DNA of 64,000 bases from Pararhizobium mangrovi (GCF_006516965.1 NZ_VHLH01000007.1:89319-153318), one strand, 5' to 3'. Numbered from the stretch's first letter, positions 1-8,981 are shown. Program-made: numbers and translations. The notes: generated by a model not told the origin, from the sequence alone.

Positions 1-770
1 GGATCCGTTTCATCGACCGGAAAAGCGGACTGATCGATCGTGAGGGCGCGATCGTGATAGCGCGCGCCGGCGCTACCGCGTTTATGCACGACGACCGTGA
101 CGCCGTTGTCGAAAAGAGCGTCCAGCGCCTCGCGTTCCCTCGAGCCGGGATGGGCGATGAAGAGTTCGTCGCCGGACGGCAGGAAGACATCCGTCTGCGA
201 CAGGATAGCCGGAAGCGAGTGGTGAAGAAAACCGTCCGCAATGGCTTCCGGACGGACATTCGGATCGAACGAAACCGTGCCGCCGCGTGCCTTGACGCGC
301 GAGATCCCGTCGAGCGTCAGCGCCGCGAGGGATTCCGAGAACAGCGACGATCCCATGACATGGAGGTGGTCGGTCCTGTCGACCATCGCATGGAGGGGCT
401 CGCTCTCGGCGATTTCGCCGCATGCGCTGTGGGCGATGTTGAAGATGAACTGCCGGGACCCGTCGGCTGCATAGCGCACGAAAGCGGAGCCGGTCGGTCG
501 TGTCCTGCTGATGGCGACCGCGCGCACATCCACCCCGCTTATGCGAAGCCGATCGAGGTTCATTCGCCCAAAATCGTCGTCTCCGACGCACGAGGCGATG
601 CCGCAAGCCTGACCGAGCAACGCGGCCTGATGGATGAAGATCGCCGGAGCGCCGGAGGCGAACGGACCGACGAAAGGCTGCGCTTCGGTGAAGCCGTCGC
701 CGCGTTCGCTCGCCATGATCTCGACGACGATCTCGCCGATGGCAGCGATATAACGGTCCCGCTTTTCCAT
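1..770 (-). CDS. PfkB-family sugar kinase, tagatose kinase-like (3' end off window)
   Basis: Ribokinase/PfkB-family kinase, ATP-dependent phosphorylation of a sugar in the cytoplasm. About 256 residues are visible; the family is near 300, so the last 40-50 residues, which should hold the GAGD catalytic-base motif, lie outside the window. Visible marks are the N-terminal IGEIVVEIMA strand, VGPFASGAPAIF (substrate-binding PfkB region), CVGDDDFG, PTGSAF and FDPNVRPE. The VGPF/SGAPAIF pattern resembles the tagatose kinase subgroup of rhizobia. The ATG at 770 is preceded at good spacing by GGAAGGA; an in-frame ATG at 779 sits too close to it. The gene is divergent from the LacI regulator, and its neighbours (DCXR-like reductase, CUT2 importer) fit polyol or ketose use. 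Substrate is inferred. Confidence 0.85.
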   Translation of the reverse strand, partial: MEKRDRYIAAIGEIVVEIMASERGDGFTEAQPFVGPFASGAPAIFIHQAALLGQACGIASCVGDDDFGRMNLDRLRISGVDVRAVAISRTRPTGSAFVRYAADGSRQFIFNIAHSACGEIAESEPLHAMVDRTDHLHVMGSSLFSESLAALTLDGISRVKARGGTVSFDPNVRPEAIADGFLHHSLPAILSQTDVFLPSGDELFIAHPGSREREALDALFDNGVTVVVHKRGSAGARYHDRALTIDQSAFPVDETD

Positions 771-844
771 GGCGCGCATCCTTCCGTCCACTCGGACTTC
801 TCCGGTCATTCCAGCATGATGTCCGGCGACCGGACAAGAAGAAC

Positions 845-859
845 TTTACGCGTGAAAAG
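845..859. promoter_or_regulatory. Candidate operator between kinase and LacI genes
   Basis: The 129-bp divergent gap holds CTTTACGCGTGAAAAG-like sequence, an imperfect inverted repeat centred on ACGCGT. Its outer bases resemble the TTTAC...GT.AA half-sites found upstream of the CUT2 binding-protein gene, though the spacing is two bases shorter. It is a reasonable LacI-family site for autoregulation and kinase control. Not tested. Confidence 0.35.
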
Positions 860-899
860 ATTTGTCGTCTAACGGAAGCGGATCGAACGGACGTTCCGG

Positions 900-1940
900 G
901 TGCCGGATAAAAAAATGCAGAAAATGCGTACCATGGAAGAGCTGTCGGTCGCATGCGGCATCTCGCGCCCGACGCTGTCGAAATATTTCCACAATCCAGC
1001 AAGCGTGCGAACGAGCACGCGGGCGCGCATCGAGGATGCGCTTTCGGTCTTCGATTACCGGCCGAACCTCTTCGCCATCAATCAGAACCGGGAACGACCG
1101 AAGACGATCGGGATCGTCGTTCCCCAGATGACGGATCCGTTCTATGCCGAGCTGGTACGCGAGATCGAGCTTCGGTGCATCGATGCGGGTTTCTGGCCGA
1201 TCGTCCTCAGTTCCCACGGCTCGCCGGACCTCGAAGCGCGCGCGCTCGGCACGCTGCGTTCGCTCAGGCTTGCCGGCGCGATCCTCGCGCTTCTCGGCAA
1301 CGAGGCGCGCGACGATGCGGTTTCACGTCTTGCCGAAACGATCCCGATCGTGCTCCTCGACAGCAGACGGGACACGGAGCTTCCCTTCGTCGGCACCGAC
1401 AATGCCCACAGCATCGCCCTTATCGTCGAATATCTGCACCGTTCCGGCGAGCATCCGTGCTTCCTGGAGATGCCGTCCGTCAACGCGAATGCCGAAGAGC
1501 GCCGCGAAGGCTATCGGCGCGCCATGGAAGAGGTAGGCGCCGAGCCGATCCTGCTTGCGCCCTCCACGCACGGATGGGATTTCGAAGAGATCGGCTACCG
1601 GAGCGCCGAAGCGGTCATGAACGATGGCGGATTCCCGACCCGTACGGTGCTTTGTGCCAACGACCGCCTCGCGATCGGCGTCCTCGCGGCGGCGTGTGCG
1701 CGTAACGTCCGGGTGGGGGTAGAGGAGGGGTGCCAGTTGCGCGTCGCGGGGCACGACGACCATCCGATGGCACGCTACACCTGCCCGCCGCTTACCACCG
1801 TCGCGCAGAACTTCGAGCAGCTCGCGGCACAAAGCCTCGATCTTCTTCTCGCCCGGGTCGAAGGCCCCGAGCGGCCGGGCGGAGAGCGGATTCAGGAACG
1901 GCGGCTGAAGGGCAGTCTCGTCCTGCGACGTTCCGCCTGA
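900..1940 (+). CDS. LacI-family transcriptional regulator
   Basis: DNA-binding repressor of 346 residues from the GTG at 900. The N-terminal helix-turn-helix reads TMEELSVACGISRPTLSKYF, the hinge helix region follows (YRPNLFAINQNR), and a periplasmic-binding-like effector domain starts at about residue 60 (TIGIVVPQMTDPFY) and ends with HDDHPMARYTCPPLTTV. Upstream is the divergent sugar kinase; downstream the gene converges on the dehydrogenase at 2037-2762. It probably senses the sugar handled by the CUT2 importer and represses both flanking transcripts. In-frame ATGs at 915, 924 and 933 are alternative starts. Confidence 0.93.
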   Translation: MPDKKMQKMRTMEELSVACGISRPTLSKYFHNPASVRTSTRARIEDALSVFDYRPNLFAINQNRERPKTIGIVVPQMTDPFYAELVREIELRCIDAGFWPIVLSSHGSPDLEARALGTLRSLRLAGAILALLGNEARDDAVSRLAETIPIVLLDSRRDTELPFVGTDNAHSIALIVEYLHRSGEHPCFLEMPSVNANAEERREGYRRAMEEVGAEPILLAPSTHGWDFEEIGYRSAEAVMNDGGFPTRTVLCANDRLAIGVLAAACARNVRVGVEEGCQLRVAGHDDHPMARYTCPPLTTVAQNFEQLAAQSLDLLLARVEGPERPGGERIQERRLKGSLVLRRSA

Positions 1941-2036
1941 ACGCAGGCGGTGCCGTACCGGTCGGAAACGCGTGCGTTCGGAGTTTCCGACACGAGCGAT
2001 GCTCGCCGGCTCCGCGCCCGCCGTCACCCGCAGGGC

Positions 2037-2762
2037 TCACACGGCGGTATAGCCGCCGTCGATGGGAAGCGAGACGCCGGAGATCATCGATGCCCCGTCG
2101 CTCAGCAGAAAGGCGATCGGGGCGGCGATCTCTTCTTCCGTCGCCCAGCGGCCGAGAGGCATCTTTTCGAGGAAAGGGCCGCCGATGTCCTCGCGACCCC
2201 AGTAGAATGCGGACATTTCCGTCATCACCACGGTCGGATGAACGCCGTTGACGCGAATGCCGTATTCGCCGAGTTCGAGCGCGGAGACCCGCGTGATGTT
2301 GTCGAGGGCGGCCTTCGAAGATCCATAGGAGATATGACCCCTGAGGCCGACGAGTGCTGCCTGGCTCGAAACGTTGACGATGGCGCCGCCCTTGCCGAGC
2401 CGGATCATGCTCTTCGAGGCGTATTTCGTAACCAGAAGCGCGCCGCGCGCATTGACGGCGATCACCTCGTCGAAGACGGAAATGTCGGTTTCCATCGGCG
2501 TCGCGATCTCGCCTCCGAAGCCGCCGCAATTGACGACTCCCCAGAGATCGAGATCCTGAAGGGCGTCGCGCACGCTTTCTTCGGATTTGAGATCGAACGG
2601 CAGAGCCCGTGCGCCGGTCTCGTTCGCAAGCTCGTCGAGCTTTTCGACATTGCGTCCGCTCGCGATTACGTCGGCTCCTTCGCGGCGAAGGTGCCTCACC
2701 GTCGCAGCACCAATTCCTCCCGAAGCGCCCGTTACCAGTATCGCTCCCTGATCAAAGGACAT
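2037..2762 (-). CDS. SDR oxidoreductase, L-xylulose reductase/DCXR-like
   Basis: Classical short-chain dehydrogenase of 241 residues, close to the 244 of dicarbonyl/L-xylulose reductase. TGASGGIG (11-18) binds the NAD(P) cofactor; NCGG (78-81) replaces the usual NNAG; catalytic residues are Ser133, Tyr146 and Lys150 (YGSSK). The stretch GPFLEKMPLGRWATEEEIAAP and the C-terminal SGVSLPIDGGY also look DCXR-like. The ATG at 2762 was chosen because the fold starts at once; a longer frame upstream lacks homology. It is last in the binding protein-permease-ATPase-SDR gene set, 164 bp after the ATPase. Likely role: interconversion of a polyol and a ketose that the PfkB kinase then phosphorylates (inferred). 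Confidence 0.9.
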   Translation of the reverse strand: MSFDQGAILVTGASGGIGAATVRHLRREGADVIASGRNVEKLDELANETGARALPFDLKSEESVRDALQDLDLWGVVNCGGFGGEIATPMETDISVFDEVIAVNARGALLVTKYASKSMIRLGKGGAIVNVSSQAALVGLRGHISYGSSKAALDNITRVSALELGEYGIRVNGVHPTVVMTEMSAFYWGREDIGGPFLEKMPLGRWATEEEIAAPIAFLLSDGASMISGVSLPIDGGYTAV

Positions 2763-2926
2763 CGTCGTGGCCTCCTCGTTTCCGTTATTCGATTGATGAT
2801 GCGGCGTTGCAAGCCGTCTCGGAAAAGCACTGGCTGGAAGGCATGTTCGCGGCACGGGCGAGCAAGGTCATTACAAGCATGCGCCGGCGACCCGGTCCTA
2901 TCCATCGCAGTTCACGCCGGCGTGCC

Positions 2927-3667
2927 CTAATCGCTTGCGCCCATCATCAGCCGAACGATCTCTTCGTCACTCGTCTCGGAAGGCATCCGCGTACCGGCGA
3001 CCCTGCCGCGGGCGAGTACGACGATGCGGTCGGCGGCGGCGAAGATGTCGGGCAGATTGTGCGAAATCAGAATGATGCCGACATCCTGCGTCTTCAGCCG
3101 CTCGATCAGCGCCATCACCTCGCGCTGCTCGGGCACGCCGAGGGCTGCCGTTGGTTCGTCCATGATGACGAGTTGCGCCTTCCAATGGATCGCCCGTGCG
3201 ATGGCGATCGCCTGACGCTGTCCGCCCGACATCTCGCGCACGGCCGCGCTGGGATCGGGCAGGGCGATCCCGAGGCTTTTCATGACGGCGGCGGCGTCGT
3301 TGCGCATCGTCTTCCGGTCGAGCACGGGGATGCCCATGACCCGCCGCATCTTCTCGCGGCCGAGATAGAGGTTGAGACCGGGATCGAGATTGTCGGCCAG
3401 CGCGAGATCCTGATAGATCGTCTCGAGCCCGGCCGCGCGCACCGCCTCGGGCGATTTTCCCGTCAGTTTCTCGCCCTTGAAACGGACTTCGCCGGCCGTC
3501 GGCGTATAGACGCCGGAAATCATCTTGATGACGGTCGACTTTCCCGCCCCGTTGTCCCCGGCGACGACGACGCATTCGCCGGGATGAACGTCGAAGGAGA
3601 CGCCGCTCACGGCCTCGTTTCCGCCGAAGCGCTTCTTCAGGCCGTCGACTTCCAGCAACGCGCTCAT
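2927..3667 (-). CDS. CUT2 sugar ABC transporter ATP-binding protein (single NBD)
   Basis: Nucleotide-binding subunit of a sugar importer, 246 residues. Walker A is GDNGAGKST, the signature is MSGGQRQAIAIARA, Walker B is LVIMDEPTAALG and the H-loop is ISHN. It resembles one half of RbsA; the rhizobial fructose-type FrcA is also this short, so it is not a truncation. The start ATG overlaps the permease stop by four bases (ATGA at 3664-3667), indicating translational coupling. It acts on the cytoplasmic face with the permease at 3664-4662. Confidence 0.95.
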   Translation of the reverse strand: MSALLEVDGLKKRFGGNEAVSGVSFDVHPGECVVVAGDNGAGKSTVIKMISGVYTPTAGEVRFKGEKLTGKSPEAVRAAGLETIYQDLALADNLDPGLNLYLGREKMRRVMGIPVLDRKTMRNDAAAVMKSLGIALPDPSAAVREMSGGQRQAIAIARAIHWKAQLVIMDEPTAALGVPEQREVMALIERLKTQDVGIILISHNLPDIFAAADRIVVLARGRVAGTRMPSETSDEEIVRLMMGASD

Positions 3668-4662
3668 GTCTGACTTCCCGAAAAGCGATCTCTGGACTGG
3701 TCGACGACCACCGCGACGATGATGACGAGGCCGACGGCGATGAACTGCCAGTATGGCGGCAACCCGCTGAAGACCAGGCCGAACTGGATGACGGCGATGA
3801 TCAACGAGCCGATGACCGTGCCGATGATGGTTCCCTGTCCACCGGTCAGCGAGGCGCCACCGATGAAGACGGCGGCGACGGCGTAGAGCAGGATCGGCTC
3901 TCCGGCATTGGCCGCACCGGCCGAAAAGCGTCCGGTGTAGACCAGTCCGCCGGCGGCCGCCGTGACGGCCGACAGGACGAAGAGGATCATCAAATGGCGT
4001 TTGACGTCGACGCCGGCCCGCTCGACCGATGCGCGGCTCGCTCCGAGCGCATAGGTGTGGACGCCGAACTTGGTGTGCGTCAGCACGTAGTGGCAGAAAA
4101 GCGCGAGCACGCCAGCGATGATCGCCGGCAGGGGAACGCCCGCCACGGTGCCGTTTCCGAACACGCGGGCCGAGTCGTTCTGGATGGAGACGACGGCACC
4201 GCCCGCCACGATCAAGGCCGCGCCACGGGCGATCCCGTAGGTTCCGAGCGTGCCGATGAAGCTCGGGACGTTGATGTGTGCGATCAGCCAACCGTTGACC
4301 AACCCGACGATCGCACCCGCACCGATGCCTGCGGCGAGACCGGCCAGGAAGATCAGGAAGCCGGAATCCATGCCGCCGAGACGGATGACGAGCGCCATGA
4401 CGACGGCCGCGAAGCCCGAACTGAAGGCGATCGAAAGGTCGATATGACCCGCCACGACGACGAGGGTCAGCCCGAGCGCGAGAAGCAGGATCTGGGATGC
4501 CGCCGTCAGGATCGCCTGGATGGAGTAGACCCTGAACAGGAAGGTGGCACCGACCTCGGTCTGCGCGTAGATCTCGAAGAAGATGAGAATGATCGCGAGG
4601 AACAGCCAGGACCACGCGTTGAGAAGGGGCTTCAGAACTGAAGCCCCGTTGGTATTTGCCAT
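3664..4662 (-). CDS. CUT2 sugar ABC transporter permease (RbsC/FrcC-like)
   Basis: Inner-membrane permease of 332 residues with many hydrophobic segments. Family marks are LVVVAGHIDLSI, GLVNGWLIA, the loop following PSFIGTLGTYGIARG and the C-terminal GGQGTIIGTVIGS. Only one permease gene is present, as expected for CUT2 systems where it forms a homodimer. It begins 12 bp after the binding-protein stop and overlaps the ATPase start. Confidence 0.95.
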   Translation of the reverse strand: MANTNGASVLKPLLNAWSWLFLAIILIFFEIYAQTEVGATFLFRVYSIQAILTAASQILLLALGLTLVVVAGHIDLSIAFSSGFAAVVMALVIRLGGMDSGFLIFLAGLAAGIGAGAIVGLVNGWLIAHINVPSFIGTLGTYGIARGAALIVAGGAVVSIQNDSARVFGNGTVAGVPLPAIIAGVLALFCHYVLTHTKFGVHTYALGASRASVERAGVDVKRHLMILFVLSAVTAAAGGLVYTGRFSAGAANAGEPILLYAVAAVFIGGASLTGGQGTIIGTVIGSLIIAVIQFGLVFSGLPPYWQFIAVGLVIIVAVVVDQSRDRFSGSQT

Positions 4663-4674
4663 CCGCCTGGACCT

Positions 4675-5688
4675 TTATTCCGAGTAGATGAACTTCTGAA
4701 CGGCGTCATCGGTTACATTGTCGGAATCCAGCACCGTGAACCCCGTGCCGATCTTGGTCGGAACGGATTGGCCGGCGAGAATGGCATAGGCCGTCATGAC
4801 GCCGTAGTACCCGATCTCCGCGGGGTGCTGGGCGATGGTAGCGTCGATCTTGCCGGACTTGATGTCGTTGACGATGCTCGGCGGCGCGTCGAAGCCGATC
4901 ACGGTCACGTCGTCGCTCTTGTTGGCGGCCGCCACGCCGTTCGCCGCACCGATTGCAGAGAACAGGTTGGCGCCGAACACGCCCTTGATGTCCGGATTGC
5001 GCGCGAGCACCGCCTGGAACTGGGATGCCGCCCGCGAGGCGTCGTTGTCGTTGTACTGGGTCGGCAGAACCTCGATGTTGGGATGGTTCTGCTTCAGCTC
5101 CTCCTTGAAGCCTTTCTCGCGCTGATCCATGGTCGAAACGCCGGGACGAAGGTGCGCTACGTAGACCTTTCCCTTGTCGCCGATCCGCTTGGCCATGGCC
5201 CTTGCCGCCACGCGGCCGCCGAGTTCGTTGTCCGACGCGATGTAGGAAAGCGGAAAGTCGCCGTCGCCGGATCCGTCCTGGTACTTGCCGTCGCCGATGT
5301 AGGTATCGAGCGTCACGACGGGGATGCCGGCGTCGCTCGCGCGCTTCAGCGGATCGACGAGCTGCGTCGTATCGGTCGGCGCGATGAGGATCGCGTCGGG
5401 ATGCCGGGCAATGACGGCGTCGAGCACCGGGGTCTGCAGGACGGGATCGAATTCCTCGGCGCCCTGGAAGTTTACGGTGATGCCGAGCGCCTTCGCCGCG
5501 AGCTGTGCTCCGCGATTCATGGTGATGTAGAACGGATCGGTCGTAAGGCCCGGAATAAGCGTTATCTGGACGTTCTTCGGCACCTTGGCGGATTGCGCGT
5601 CGGATGATTTGTCCTGCGCCATGGCCGGCGCGCACATTCCAAGAGCCAACACGGCCGCGACAGCGGCACGCTGCAAATTGTATCGCAT
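4675..5688 (-). CDS. CUT2 sugar ABC transporter substrate-binding protein (RbsB-like)
   Basis: Periplasmic sugar receptor, 337 residues. An N-terminal signal peptide (MRYNLQRAAVAAVLALGMCAPAMAQ) ends at a typical AMA-Q cleavage site. The mature part is a type I binding fold (ITLIPGLTTDPFY...ILIAPTDTTQLVDPL...GFDAPPSIV). The ATG at 5688 follows GGGAGGATA, a strong ribosome site. It is the first gene of the transport set and is preceded by two operator-like palindromes. The ligand is not readable; the kinase and reductase neighbours suggest a ketose or sugar alcohol. Confidence 0.95.
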   Translation of the reverse strand: MRYNLQRAAVAAVLALGMCAPAMAQDKSSDAQSAKVPKNVQITLIPGLTTDPFYITMNRGAQLAAKALGITVNFQGAEEFDPVLQTPVLDAVIARHPDAILIAPTDTTQLVDPLKRASDAGIPVVTLDTYIGDGKYQDGSGDGDFPLSYIASDNELGGRVAARAMAKRIGDKGKVYVAHLRPGVSTMDQREKGFKEELKQNHPNIEVLPTQYNDNDASRAASQFQAVLARNPDIKGVFGANLFSAIGAANGVAAANKSDDVTVIGFDAPPSIVNDIKSGKIDATIAQHPAEIGYYGVMTAYAILAGQSVPTKIGTGFTVLDSDNVTDDAVQKFIYSE

Positions 5689-5742
5689 GATATCCTCCCA
5701 CAGATCGGACCAGACGGCCCGACATGGAGTGTGTCGCCGAAA

Positions 5743-5756
5743 TTTACCCGCGTCAA
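5743..5756. promoter_or_regulatory. Operator-like palindrome 1 (TTTACCCGCGTCAA)
   Basis: Fourteen-base near-palindrome with the central CG common in LacI-family sites, 55 bp upstream of the binding-protein ATG. It shares 13 of 14 bases with the second copy at 5892-5905. A role as operator for the LacI protein at 900-1940 is inferred. Confidence 0.45.
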
Positions 5757-5891
5757 CTGCGCCGTGTTCCCTCTGCGCGGCTGGGTCGAGGTCAACGGCG
5801 GCGAGAAGCGGGGCGATGGCAGCACATGCGGACTTTTCGACAAACGCACCAAAAGATCCGGCCACGAAAATCGAGCTGGATGGGAGCATTA

Positions 5892-5905
5892 TTTACGCGC
5901 GTCAA
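5892..5905. promoter_or_regulatory. Operator-like palindrome 2 (TTTACGCGCGTCAA)
   Basis: Second copy of the motif; every base pairs except positions 3 and 12. The centre lies 149 bp from that of copy 1, about 14 helical turns, a distance compatible with looping by a tetrameric LacI-type repressor. Confidence 0.45.
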
Positions 5906-6141
5906 TTGATGGCGCCGGTGCGGCTGCGCCCCGGCCGGGCGATTGGCTTGGGGCACGGCATCGCATGGAAACGCACGATCCCGGTTCGGTTCACGACGAT
6001 CGACTGTGGACAACCGTTTCTCCAACGAGCGGCGACCGAGGTACCGTCAATGCGTCGTGATGCGCCGTATGGGTGCCCTCGGCCAGTGCGGCCGCGTCTT
6101 GCGGATCGCGCATACCCTCCAGTCTCAAGCGCTCGTACCGC

Positions 6142-7956
6142 TCATGCTGCGTTGAGGGACGGCGATGCGGAAACTGCGTCGCCCGGCGGCTGATAGACCG
6201 GCGTGTCGACGCCTTCCATGCGCGCTTTGAGCTGCAGGGCGAGGATCTTCGAATAGAAGCGCGACAGCGCAAGGTTGCCGCCGTGAAACCACAGGGCTTC
6301 CTGTGCCGTCGGCTTCCACATGTTGCGCAACTCGCCGTGCCAGGGCTCCGGATCATGCTTCGTGCCCGAGCCGAGCCCCCAGCACGGGCCTACGCGATCG
6401 GCGGTCTCGCGCGATACGATCCGTGCGACGGTCTCGTGCATCGAATGATAGCCGATGCACGACACGATCGCATCGGCCCTGATCTCCTCGCCGTCTTCCA
6501 TGACCATACCGGACCGCGTGAGTCGCGCGATACCGGAACCGCTTTTGACCCTTATCTTTCCCTCGATGATCAGGTCGCACGCGCCCACGTCGATGTAATA
6601 GCCGGATCCCGTGCGGTACGCCTTCATCATGTGTCCGGTCTCGTCGTCGCCAAAATCGATCGCGAAGCCGGCGTCCTGAAGCCGCTCGTAGAAATCCGCA
6701 TCGCGCGTTCGGATCGTCTCGTAGAGCGCCTTCTGGCTCTCGGGCAGGACGGCGAACGGCGTGGAAGCAACCTTGATGTCGGCGATATCTACGGTAATGC
6801 CGCGCTCGATCGCATGCTCGGAATAGACGTCGAACGCCAGTTCCATCAGCGTGTCCGACTTGACCACGGTCGTCGGCGAACGCTGGATCAGCGTGACGTC
6901 GGCGCCGCGCTCCCAAAGATCGACGCTGACGTCGTGTCCTGAACTGGCAGCGCCGATCACCGCGCACGCCTTGCCGCGAAAGCGGTCTCCGTCGAAATAA
7001 CGGCTCGAATGCAGGATCTCACCGTCGAAGTCGTCGGCGCCGGGCAGATCGATTTCGCGCGGCGGACCGTAGGCGCCCGTCGCGAAGACGAGCTGTTTGG
7101 GCTCGAGGACGATGCGTTCGCCGTCGCGGTCGACCTCGACCGTCCAGGTCTTCGTCTCGTCGTCGAAGGCTGCCCGCACGCATTCGCTCGATGTCCAGTA
7201 GTCGAGTTCCATGACCTTGGCGTACATCTCCAGCCAGTCGCCCATCTTGTCCTTGGGCGTGAAGACGGGCCAATGCTCCGGAAACGGAATATAGGGCATA
7301 TGGTCGTACCAGACCGGGTCGTGCAGCACGAGCGTACGGTATCGGTTGCGCCATGAATCCCCCGGCCTCTCGTTCTTTTCGAGAATGAGGGTCGGAACGT
7401 CGAGTTGCTTGAGACGCGCGCCAAGCGCCATCGCGCCCTGACCGCCGCCGATGATGACGCAGAAGGGCTGTCGCGTGCGGCCGAGTTCCTGCTGCTCGCG
7501 CCGGCGCGCTTCCGTCCATGTCCGGCGATCCGGATCGGCCCCATGCTGGACGCCGAGGGGGCGGCGAACGCCCTTCGCCTCCTCGAACCCCTTCAGATCG
7601 TCCATCATCGTGAACATGGTCCAGCAGCGGCCTTCTCTGAGGCGGAAAATGCCGCGACCGTGGGCCGAGTGCGTATCGAAGGTGAACCAGGCCTCGATCG
7701 TCTCGCCGTCGACCGTCGGTTCGCCGTCGATGCGCAGATGCGACGGGCGTGCGGCGGGCAGGGTGGCACGAAGCATGTCGGCAACCGCTTCCCTGCCTTC
7801 CATGGTCTTGATGTTCCATGTGAAGGTCAGAAGGTCGCGCCAGTAACACTCCTCCCGAAAGAGATCGAGCGCAGCCTCGACGTCGGCGGTCTCGAGCGCG
7901 CGGGCGAAGCTTTCGAGCCAGGCCGCAGCCTGCTTGGACGGTTTCGTATCGAGCAT
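6142..7956 (-). CDS. NTF2/SnoaL-like domain fused to FMO-type flavin monooxygenase
   Basis: Two-part protein of 604 residues. Residues 1-140 look like an NTF2/SnoaL-like cone fold (ALDLFREECYWRDLLTFTW...GIFRLREGRCWTM). The rest is a class B flavin monooxygenase: FAD site GGGQG (170-174), FATGAYG (301-307), fingerprint FDGEILHSSRY (310-320, fitting FxGxxxHxxxY) and a second NADPH Rossmann site IGAASSG (334-340). Such enzymes oxygenate small nucleophilic or carbonyl substrates using NADPH and O2. The start is 71 bp downstream of the RpiR gene, so the two may be co-transcribed. The ATG at 7956 was chosen since residues upstream have no homology. The substrate is unknown; the adjacent amidase, importer and RidA suggest a nitrogenous compound. 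Confidence 0.88.
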   Translation of the reverse strand: MLDTKPSKQAAAWLESFARALETADVEAALDLFREECYWRDLLTFTWNIKTMEGREAVADMLRATLPAARPSHLRIDGEPTVDGETIEAWFTFDTHSAHGRGIFRLREGRCWTMFTMMDDLKGFEEAKGVRRPLGVQHGADPDRRTWTEARRREQQELGRTRQPFCVIIGGGQGAMALGARLKQLDVPTLILEKNERPGDSWRNRYRTLVLHDPVWYDHMPYIPFPEHWPVFTPKDKMGDWLEMYAKVMELDYWTSSECVRAAFDDETKTWTVEVDRDGERIVLEPKQLVFATGAYGPPREIDLPGADDFDGEILHSSRYFDGDRFRGKACAVIGAASSGHDVSVDLWERGADVTLIQRSPTTVVKSDTLMELAFDVYSEHAIERGITVDIADIKVASTPFAVLPESQKALYETIRTRDADFYERLQDAGFAIDFGDDETGHMMKAYRTGSGYYIDVGACDLIIEGKIRVKSGSGIARLTRSGMVMEDGEEIRADAIVSCIGYHSMHETVARIVSRETADRVGPCWGLGSGTKHDPEPWHGELRNMWKPTAQEALWFHGGNLALSRFYSKILALQLKARMEGVDTPVYQPPGDAVSASPSLNAA

Positions 7957-8027
7957 CGACGGTGTTCCCCTTGTATCACGCTGGATCGGCCATTCGCTTC
8001 GCGACCGCGACGCGGCAAGCCGCGGTT

Positions 8028-8981
8028 TCAGTCGCCCAGCGGCTCCATCTCTTTGCCTTTGCGGTGGTTGAGCACGTTGTATTTGATGCGCCGCAATGTC
8101 TCGCGTGCCGTGCCTTCGAGCTTGTATCCGGCGGCCACCGAAAGAAGGTCGATCGTCGCCAGGAAGGCATAGCGCGATGCGGTCGGCTTCAGCGTGTCGG
8201 GATATTCCGGGATCTTCAACGTCAGCCCGACGTCGCAAGCGCAGGCGAGATCGGTGTTCGGCGCCGTGATGCAGATGGTACTCGCACCGTAGTGTTTGGC
8301 CAGTTCGACTGCCTCGATCACCTCGCGGGTGCGCCCGGTCGCAGAAATGGCGATCACCAGATCGTCCGGCTTCAAAGCCGAAGCCGTCATGCGCATGATG
8401 TAGGGGTCATTGTGGGCACCGACGGTCACCCCGTAGCGAAACAGACGATATTGCGTCTCCTGCGCCAATGCCGAGGAACTGCCGCCGAGGCCGAACACCA
8501 CCACCTGCCGCGCGCCGGCGATCAGGGTCGCGGCCTTTTCCACGGCCGCGGGACCGATCTGCTTTTCGGCTTCTTCGAGCGCTTGGCGCGCCTTGCCGAA
8601 CACCGCGCTCCAGAACGATATCGTATGGTCTTCGTGCGCCCGTGCCGACTTTTTCAGGAACAGCGCGCCGACGACGAGGCTCTGCGCGAGCTTGAGCTTG
8701 AAGTCGCGCACGCCGTCGCATCCGATCGCGCGGCAGAAGCGGGTCACCGTAGGCTCGCTCACCTCGGCCTTGCGTGCCAGCGCTGCATTCGAAGCCTCGA
8801 CTGCGAACTTTACGTCGTCGAGGACGACCTCCGCAACGCGCCGCTCGGCCGGACGCAGGTTGGCATAGGCATCCTTGATCTGCGAAATGAGGTCGGGAAT
8901 GTTCTTGGCGCGCAGGAGTTCTTTCGCTTCTTCATGCGCTTCCTGCACATCGCCGATCTGCTCCTGCTCCACATCGGTCAC
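8028..8981 (-). CDS. RpiR/MurR-family transcriptional regulator (HTH + SIS)
   Basis: Regulator of 317 residues. The N-terminal RpiR helix-turn-helix region spans about 30-105 (AERRVAEVVLDD...RKAEVSEPTVTRFCRAIG), and a SIS sugar-phosphate-type domain follows (VVVFGLGGSSSALAQE...VIAISATGRTREV). It is divergent from the NitT/TauT-type importer and upstream of the monooxygenase, so it probably controls both. Despite the SIS domain the local genes are not obviously for sugars, so the inducer is uncertain. Confidence 0.93.
   Translation of the reverse strand: MTDVEQEQIGDVQEAHEEAKELLRAKNIPDLISQIKDAYANLRPAERRVAEVVLDDVKFAVEASNAALARKAEVSEPTVTRFCRAIGCDGVRDFKLKLAQSLVVGALFLKKSARAHEDHTISFWSAVFGKARQALEEAEKQIGPAAVEKAATLIAGARQVVVFGLGGSSSALAQETQYRLFRYGVTVGAHNDPYIMRMTASALKPDDLVIAISATGRTREVIEAVELAKHYGASTICITAPNTDLACACDVGLTLKIPEYPDTLKPTASRYAFLATIDLLSVAAGYKLEGTARETLRRIKYNVLNHRKGKEMEPLGD

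Larger units (their letters stand above)
5689..6141. other. Gene-poor stretch with promoter region of the CUT2 operon
   Basis: No convincing gene. It lies upstream of the leftward CUT2 operon and downstream of the leftward monooxygenase gene. It contains the two operator-like palindromes listed separately. Short frames across 5991-6155 have no clear start or homology and are left out. Confidence 0.6.

Noticed and set aside
1..6. GGATCC at the first bases taken as a cloning junction
   Set aside because: The kinase reading frame is uninterrupted to the edge; a single six-base match is expected by chance.
2927..3667. Truncated rbsA
   Set aside because: All motifs of one complete NBD are present and single-domain CUT2 ATPases are normal in rhizobia.
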